This document shows positions 59,635 to 64,000 of a stretch of DNA of 64,000 nt, one piece after another. The DNA comes from Peptoniphilus pacaensis (GTDB lineage: Bacteria; Bacillota; Clostridia; Tissierellales; Peptoniphilaceae): the NCBI RefSeq assembly GCF_900088125.1, contig NZ_FLQT01000003.1, positions 1,425,071 through 1,489,070 on the forward strand, read 5' to 3'. Every line of letters starts with the position of its first letter. Positions within the stretch are counted from its first letter, which is position 1. The notes under the pieces were generated by a model. That model did not search any database and was not told where the DNA came from. It saw only the letters and a program-made list of their open reading frames with translations. A program made the translations under genes and the position numbers.

Positions 59635-60194
59635 AAGAGCCTGCATTTGAAGAAATCGTCGATGCCATCGGCGAAAAGCGTTACAAACATATTTTGCGCG
59701 TCGCGGAGACGGCGGAAAAGCTTGCGAAGATCCACGGGGTGAACGTGGAAAAGGTAAGGACGGCGGCTTTGTTTCACGACATCTGTAAATACAAGGACAC
59801 GGACCGTTTGTGGGAAGAAGCCCGTCGCCTGAAAGTCGAGGACTTGGATAGCTTCAAGGCCTTTCCTCAAGTTCTTCACGCCTACGTGGCGGCGCAGGCG
59901 GCAAAGATAGATTACGGCATCGAAGACGAGGAAATTCTTCGGGCCATTCGCTACCACACCACGGGCACCAGTCACATGTCGCCGGTGGAAGAAGTGGTCT
60001 TTCTGGCCGATTACTTAGAGCCCATGCGCAATTTCGACGGCGTCGACGACTTGCGGAAAAAAGCCGAGGCGGATCTCACCGAGGCCATGGCCGCATCGGT
60101 GCAGGGGAATTTACTGTTTCTCATTCAACGGGGCGGTCCCGTATGCTTGGACACCATCCGTTGTTACAATGACTACATGGAGAAAAATAGATGA
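59631..60194 (+). CDS. yqeK: YqeK-family HD-domain Ap4A hydrolase
   Basis: 187-residue HD-domain protein: KHILRVAETAEKLA, FHDICKYKDTD (the HD pair) and IRYHTTG. Members of this family cleave diadenosine tetraphosphate symmetrically. TTG start at 59631, TTGA overlap with nadD. Confidence 0.93.
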   Translation: MKEPAFEEIVDAIGEKRYKHILRVAETAEKLAKIHGVNVEKVRTAALFHDICKYKDTDRLWEEARRLKVEDLDSFKAFPQVLHAYVAAQAAKIDYGIEDEEILRAIRYHTTGTSHMSPVEEVVFLADYLEPMRNFDGVDDLRKKAEADLTEAMAASVQGNLLFLIQRGGPVCLDTIRCYNDYMEKNR

Positions 60195-61081
60195 AAAGTT
60201 TCTTTCGAGGATTCTTCCTCACATTACTGATCGTATTCATCGGCGGGGTCGCCCTGCATTTTTACACCACCATGGGCGACGATTCCGAGGCGAAGACCTG
60301 GATCAGCGATTTGCAAAACAGCAATGAAAAGTTTCAAGTGCTGTTAATCGGCGTGGACAGTTTAGATTCGAAGAAAGCAAAAAACACCCGAAGCGACGTG
60401 ATGATGGTTTTGGACATCGACGGCGAGAAGAAGACCGCCTCCTTGATTTCCCTCCCTCGAGATTCCCGCGTGAAGATCGAAGACCACGGCAAGACAAAAT
60501 TAAATCACGCTTATGCATACGGCAAGGCGGATTTGGCCCTTGAGACCGTCAATGAAAACTTTGATCTGAACATTCCCTATTACATCGTCGTGGACTACGC
60601 CTTCGTCAAAGACGTGGTGAACATTGTGGACGGCATCGACGTCTACGTGCCCATGGATATGGACTACGAAGATCCCTCGGCGGATCCGCCCCTGTCCATT
60701 CACCTGAAAGAAGGCCATCAACACCTAAACGGCGATCAGGCCATGCAGTTTTTGCGTTTCAGAAAGGGCTACAAAAATGCCGACTTGGACCGCGTCAAGG
60801 CCCAACAAGCCTTTATGTCGGCGTTTATTGACAAGGTAAAGAGCTCCAAGGGCGTGCTGCACGCGCCGTCGCTTTTGGTCAGCTATATGGACAATACGAC
60901 GAGCAATATGCCTCTGTCCAAGGTATCTCGCATGGGCCTCACCATGCTGTCCGTGGGACAGGAAAATCTTCAGACTGCGACGATTCCCGGAACGGCGGAT
61001 ATGATCGGCGGCTTAAGTTATTACGTCGTGGACTTCGACGGAACGGATCAATTATTTCGCAAGATGAATGTAAAGCCGTAA
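60191..61081 (+). CDS. LCP-family (LytR-CpsA-Psr) transferase
   Basis: 296-residue membrane-anchored enzyme that attaches teichoic acid or polysaccharide to peptidoglycan. One N-terminal helix (residues 5-25), then the LCP domain: LLIGVDSLDSKKAKNTRSDVMM, SLPRDSRVKI, LNHAYAYG and QFLRFRKGYKNADLDRVKAQQ with the lipid-phosphate-binding arginines. ATGA overlap with yqeK. Its product could build the polymer that SLH repeats bind, but this is inference. Confidence 0.94.
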   Translation: MKSFFRGFFLTLLIVFIGGVALHFYTTMGDDSEAKTWISDLQNSNEKFQVLLIGVDSLDSKKAKNTRSDVMMVLDIDGEKKTASLISLPRDSRVKIEDHGKTKLNHAYAYGKADLALETVNENFDLNIPYYIVVDYAFVKDVVNIVDGIDVYVPMDMDYEDPSADPPLSIHLKEGHQHLNGDQAMQFLRFRKGYKNADLDRVKAQQAFMSAFIDKVKSSKGVLHAPSLLVSYMDNTTSNMPLSKVSRMGLTMLSVGQENLQTATIPGTADMIGGLSYYVVDFDGTDQLFRKMNVKP

Positions 61082-61114
61082 AAACAGGGTACAAATAAAG
61101 TAGGAGGTGATCCT

Positions 61115-61471
61115 ATGACGAAAGAAAACATTCAAGCCATGCTGGATATTATCGAAAAAAGTGCCGATGCTCGAGGCGGCGCCGACATTCAGGTGTTGGA
61201 TATCCGGGAGATGACATCCATCGCCGATTACTTTGTCATTATCAGCGGCAACTCCACACCCCAATTAAACGCTATTGCCGAAGAAGTGGAAGACAAAATG
61301 GCCGAGGCGGGCTACAATACGTCCCACCACGAAGGAAACGGACAATCCCGCTGGATTATTTTGGATTACGGCGATGTGATCGTCCATATTTTCCACCGCG
61401 ACATGCGAAAGTTTTATAATTTGGAACGTCTTTGGAGTAAAGACGAGCGAGAAAGCGAGGAAGAAGAATGA
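61115..61471 (+). CDS. rsfS: Ribosomal silencing factor RsfS
   Basis: 118-residue factor that blocks subunit joining by binding L14. DIREMTSIADYFVIISGNS and SRWIILDYGDVIVHIFHRDMRKFYNLERLW are typical. RBS GGAGGTG. Confidence 0.96.
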   Translation: MTKENIQAMLDIIEKSADARGGADIQVLDIREMTSIADYFVIISGNSTPQLNAIAEEVEDKMAEAGYNTSHHEGNGQSRWIILDYGDVIVHIFHRDMRKFYNLERLWSKDERESEEEE

Positions 61472-61842
61472 GAATTATTCAAACAGACAAAACAGTGGCA
61501 GCCATCGGTCCTTATTCCCAAGCCGTAGAAGACGGCGGCGTCGTTTACTTATCGGGACAAATTCCCGTGGATCCGAAAACCGGGGAAGTTAAGACCGACA
61601 TCAAAGAAGCGACTCGCCAAAGTCTGACGAATTTGAAAAATCTTTTGGAAGCCTCGGGTTCCGACTTAAATCACGTCATGAAGGTCAATCTGTTTATTTT
61701 GGACATGGGCCAATTTGCCGACATTAACGAAGTTTATGCGGAATTTTTCACCGAACACAAGCCCGCCAGAAGCTGTGTCGCCGTGTCCGCTTTGCCGAAA
61801 AACGTCGTCTTGGAAGTCGAAGCCATCGCTCGCGTGAAGTAG
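61468..61842 (+). CDS. RidA-family enamine/imine deaminase
   Basis: 124-residue protein that hydrolyses reactive enamines from amino-acid metabolism. GPYSQAV, YLSGQIPVDPKTGEV and the key Arg in PARSCVAVSALP are conserved. ATGA overlap with rsfS. Confidence 0.95.
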   Translation: MRIIQTDKTVAAIGPYSQAVEDGGVVYLSGQIPVDPKTGEVKTDIKEATRQSLTNLKNLLEASGSDLNHVMKVNLFILDMGQFADINEVYAEFFTEHKPARSCVAVSALPKNVVLEVEAIARVK

Positions 61843-61860
61843 TATTCATTCGGTGGTCCC

Positions 61861-62472
61861 ATGAAGCTCACCGATCGTGAAAAGAAGCTGGCCTTTGCGT
61901 TCGCCTGTGTGCTGGTTCTCACGGTGTCTTACTACAATTATCGACTGAAGGCGAACAGGCCGAAGGAGGATTCCTTCGTCATCGAAAGCGAAGAGAAGGA
62001 TCAACTTAACGAGCCGAATGAGACGGTGTCCGATGCCGATGCCATCGGCGGCAAGATTTACGTGGACATCGGCGGTTGTGTCCAAAATCCGGGGCTGTAC
62101 CAATTGGAAAAAGGCGCCCGGGTCAAGGACGGCATCACCGCCGCCGGCGGCCTCGTCGGCAATGCCGATACGTCGCAAATTAATTTGGCGAAAAAGCTGA
62201 ACGACGAGGAAAAACTCTATATTCCCAAGGTCGGGGAGAATGCGCCCGCCGTCTCCGCAACCGGCGATTCGTTGGCGGCCAAGGGGCCGGTGAGCATCCA
62301 AAACGGTTCGAAAGAGGACCTGATGACCCTGCCCGGCGTGGGAGAAAAAACTGCCGATAAGATTATCGAATACCGCACGGCCCATCCCTTTACGGCGGTG
62401 GAAGACCTAAAGGAAGTGCCCGGCATCGGCGATAAGACCTTCGACAGTTTAAAAAATAATATTCAATTATAA
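61861..62472 (+). CDS. ComEA-like DNA-binding protein
   Basis: 203-residue protein with one N-terminal membrane helix, an SLBB domain (GGKIYVDIGGCVQNPGLYQL) and a C-terminal pair of helix-hairpin-helix motifs (LMTLPGVGEKTADKIIEYR; VPGIGDKTFDSL). This is the ComEA DNA-receptor arrangement used in transformation. No comEC lies beside it in this window. A terminator follows. Confidence 0.92.
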   Translation: MKLTDREKKLAFAFACVLVLTVSYYNYRLKANRPKEDSFVIESEEKDQLNEPNETVSDADAIGGKIYVDIGGCVQNPGLYQLEKGARVKDGITAAGGLVGNADTSQINLAKKLNDEEKLYIPKVGENAPAVSATGDSLAAKGPVSIQNGSKEDLMTLPGVGEKTADKIIEYRTAHPFTAVEDLKEVPGIGDKTFDSLKNNIQL

Positions 62473-62496
62473 AACTGACCGCACGGTCAGTTTTTT
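62473..62496 (+). terminator. Terminator after the comEA-like gene
   Basis: AACTGACC/GGTCAGTT stem with GCAC loop, then T4. Confidence 0.9.
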
Positions 62497-62517
62497 ACTA
62501 GCGATTAGGAGCGTGTC

Positions 62518-64000
62518 ATGAGTCAAGCGGCCATAAGCGAAAAATTAAAAACCTTGCCCGACGATCCCGGCGTCTATTTAATGAAAAACAAGCTGGATCA
62601 AATTATTTACGTGGGCAAGGCGAAGAATTTAAAAAAGCGGGTGCGTCAATACTTCGGTTCCTACGGTAAAAAAGACAAAAAGGTGCGGAGCATGGTCTCC
62701 CATATCGACGACTTCGAATACATAATCGTCTCCAGTGAATTGGAATCCTTGATTCTGGAATCCAATTTGATCAAAGAATATTTGCCCAAGTATAATATTT
62801 TGCTTAGGGACGACAAGCAGTACCCTTATATAAAAATCACCGACGAGCCCTTTCCCCGCCTCATGAAGACGCGGCGGGTGATCAAAGACGGCGCTCGCTA
62901 CTACGGTCCCTTTCCCGACGTCTTGGCCGTGAACCATGCCATCGACATTTTGCACGAACGCTTCCCCCTGAGAAACTGTAAGCTGGACCTCTCCAAGCCC
63001 CATCCCGTGGTGCGTCCCTGCTTGAACTACCACATTCATCGCTGCGCCGGGCCCTGCATCGGCGCCGTCACCGAGGAAGAATACCGGACATACATCTCAG
63101 GCATCGAAGACTTTCTCGACGGAAAGAAGGTCGCCTTTCTCGACGAGCTGGAAGCGGAGATGAAAGAGGCGAGCAAGTCATTGGATTTCGAGAGAGCGGC
63201 ACAGATCCGCGACAAGCTACAGGCCCTCTATACCCTGACGGAGAAGCAGCGGATTACGGCGGCGGGTAAGGACGACGAATTCGACGTCATCGGCCTCGCG
63301 GCCCAAGGGCGTGACGTGTGCATACAGATCTTTTTCTTTCGTCGGGGGAAAAATATAGGCAGAGAGCATTTCTTTATGGAAAATCCCTACGCCGACAGTC
63401 CCGGCGAGCTGTTAAAAGCCTTTATCTCCCAGTTTTATCACGGCACCGCCTACATCCCGGGCAAGCTCTACGTCCACGAATACTTCGACGAGCGGGAGCT
63501 CATTGAAGCCATGCTTGGGGAGAAGAAAGGCGCCAATGTTCACATTATCGTGCCGAAAATCGGGGAGAAGAAGCAGATCATGTCCATGGTGCGGAAAAAT
63601 GCCATCGACATGCTGGATAAACATTCCGATCAAATGCGCAGCAAACAGAAAACCGTGGAGACGACCTTGGACGCTCTGCGGGAAAAGCTGTCTCTCGACA
63701 GCCCCTTGGAGCGCATCGAAACCTACGACATTTCCAATATTTCCGGCGTGGAGTCCGTAGGCTCCATGGTAGTCTTTGAAGAGGGCTTGCCGAAGAAGAC
63801 GGACTATCGACGCTTCCGCATTAAAGACGTGGAAGGGCCCGATGATTACGCTTCATTGCGAGAAGTGTTGAGTCGCCGATTTAAGCGTGGGTTGAAAGAG
63901 CAGGCGGGGATAGGCGAGAGCAAGGGCTTCGGCAAATTTCCCGATCTGATCTTTATGGACGGTGGCAAGGGGCAGGTGACTCAGGCCCTCGCCGTCTTAA
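62518..64000 (+). CDS. uvrC: UvrABC system protein C (3' end beyond window)
   Basis: The reading frame from ATG 62518 stays open to the window end (494 codons), so the gene is cut off. The N-terminal GIY-YIG nuclease (PGVYLMKNKLDQIIYVGKAK), the CAGPCIG cysteine region, a UVR motif (SLDFERAAQIRDKLQAL) and the start of the RNase H-like endonuclease domain (IETYDISNISG; FMDGGKGQ) are visible. It makes the dual incisions in nucleotide excision repair. RBS TAGGAGCG. Confidence 0.96.
   Translation, partial: MSQAAISEKLKTLPDDPGVYLMKNKLDQIIYVGKAKNLKKRVRQYFGSYGKKDKKVRSMVSHIDDFEYIIVSSELESLILESNLIKEYLPKYNILLRDDKQYPYIKITDEPFPRLMKTRRVIKDGARYYGPFPDVLAVNHAIDILHERFPLRNCKLDLSKPHPVVRPCLNYHIHRCAGPCIGAVTEEEYRTYISGIEDFLDGKKVAFLDELEAEMKEASKSLDFERAAQIRDKLQALYTLTEKQRITAAGKDDEFDVIGLAAQGRDVCIQIFFFRRGKNIGREHFFMENPYADSPGELLKAFISQFYHGTAYIPGKLYVHEYFDERELIEAMLGEKKGANVHIIVPKIGEKKQIMSMVRKNAIDMLDKHSDQMRSKQKTVETTLDALREKLSLDSPLERIETYDISNISGVESVGSMVVFEEGLPKKTDYRRFRIKDVEGPDDYASLREVLSRRFKRGLKEQAGIGESKGFGKFPDLIFMDGGKGQVTQALAVL

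Noticed and set aside
61861-62472. Complete competence locus
   Set aside because: Only the ComEA-like gene is present in the window and it is followed by a terminator and uvrC; natural transformation cannot be inferred.

Overview
The window looks like ordinary chromosome from an anaerobic Gram-positive coccus of the Firmicutes, most likely a Tissierellia/Peptoniphilaceae member (Peptoniphilus or a close relative). This placement is inferred from three things: low-GC Gram-positive gene orders (dnaG-rpoD-trmK-nif3, dnaX-ybaB-recR, rplU-prp-rpmA-obg-yhbY-nadD-yqeK-LCP-rsfS), a six-gene Rnf operon, and a YSIRK-like signal peptide on a protein with SLH repeats. G+C is about half by eye. No phage, IS element, integrase or CRISPR array was seen.

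Layout. 1-4.7 kb: primase, housekeeping sigma factor, TrmK, a Nif3-like protein and RNase P RNA. 4.7-10.2 kb: cell-surface block with a CapA-like lipoprotein, an SLH-glutaredoxin fusion, a D,D-carboxypeptidase with SLH repeats and a YSIRK-signal SLH protein. 10.3-13.2 kb (minus): a ThiXYZ-type thiamine-precursor ABC transporter plus a small thiamine-binding protein, behind a TPP riboswitch with a terminator. 13.2-16.9 kb (minus): aspartokinase, a zinc-ribbon membrane protein and an Ala/Asn-rich lipoprotein. 17-19.6 kb: dnaX-ybaB-recR. 19.7-22.8 kb: a VanRS-like two-component system, a small lipoprotein and a GerMN lipoprotein. 23-29 kb: FtsH, an XRE regulator, tRNA-Lys, a degenerate OatA-like protein, M18 aminopeptidase and tRNA-Leu(CAA). 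29.3-36 kb: a phosphodiester glycosidase-like exported protein, PolA, CoaE and a peptide-binding lipoprotein. 36-37.8 kb: tRNA-Leu(GAG), tRNA-Leu(CAG), and a carboxyltransferase with its biotin carrier. 38-43.1 kb: rnfCDGEAB behind a possible structured leader. 43.2-52.6 kb: an unknown lipoprotein, a NusG-II protein, a Gx transporter, Maf, RadC, MreC, MreD, a very large PBP2 and a MinD-like protein without P-loop lysines. 52.6-64 kb: two radical-SAM-linked genes, RNase G, the L21-L27-Obg group, NadD, YqeK, LCP, RsfS, RidA, a ComEA-like protein and the first part of UvrC.

The genes fit an amino-acid-fermenting anaerobe. Rnf couples reduced ferredoxin to an ion gradient, the carboxyltransferase plus biotin carrier points to decarboxylation or carboxylation of acyl-CoA, and several peptide-handling genes are present. 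Cell-wall functions are prominent. The morphogenesis cluster lacks mreB and minC at their usual places, which fits a coccus. The observations most worth following are the SLH-glutaredoxin fusion, the catalytically eroded OatA-like and MinD-like proteins, the VanRS-like pair beside an unrelated lipoprotein, and the structured leader before rnfC. Most promoters found by eye carry an extended -10 (TGN-TATAAT). All calls come from reading sequence; no database search was run.
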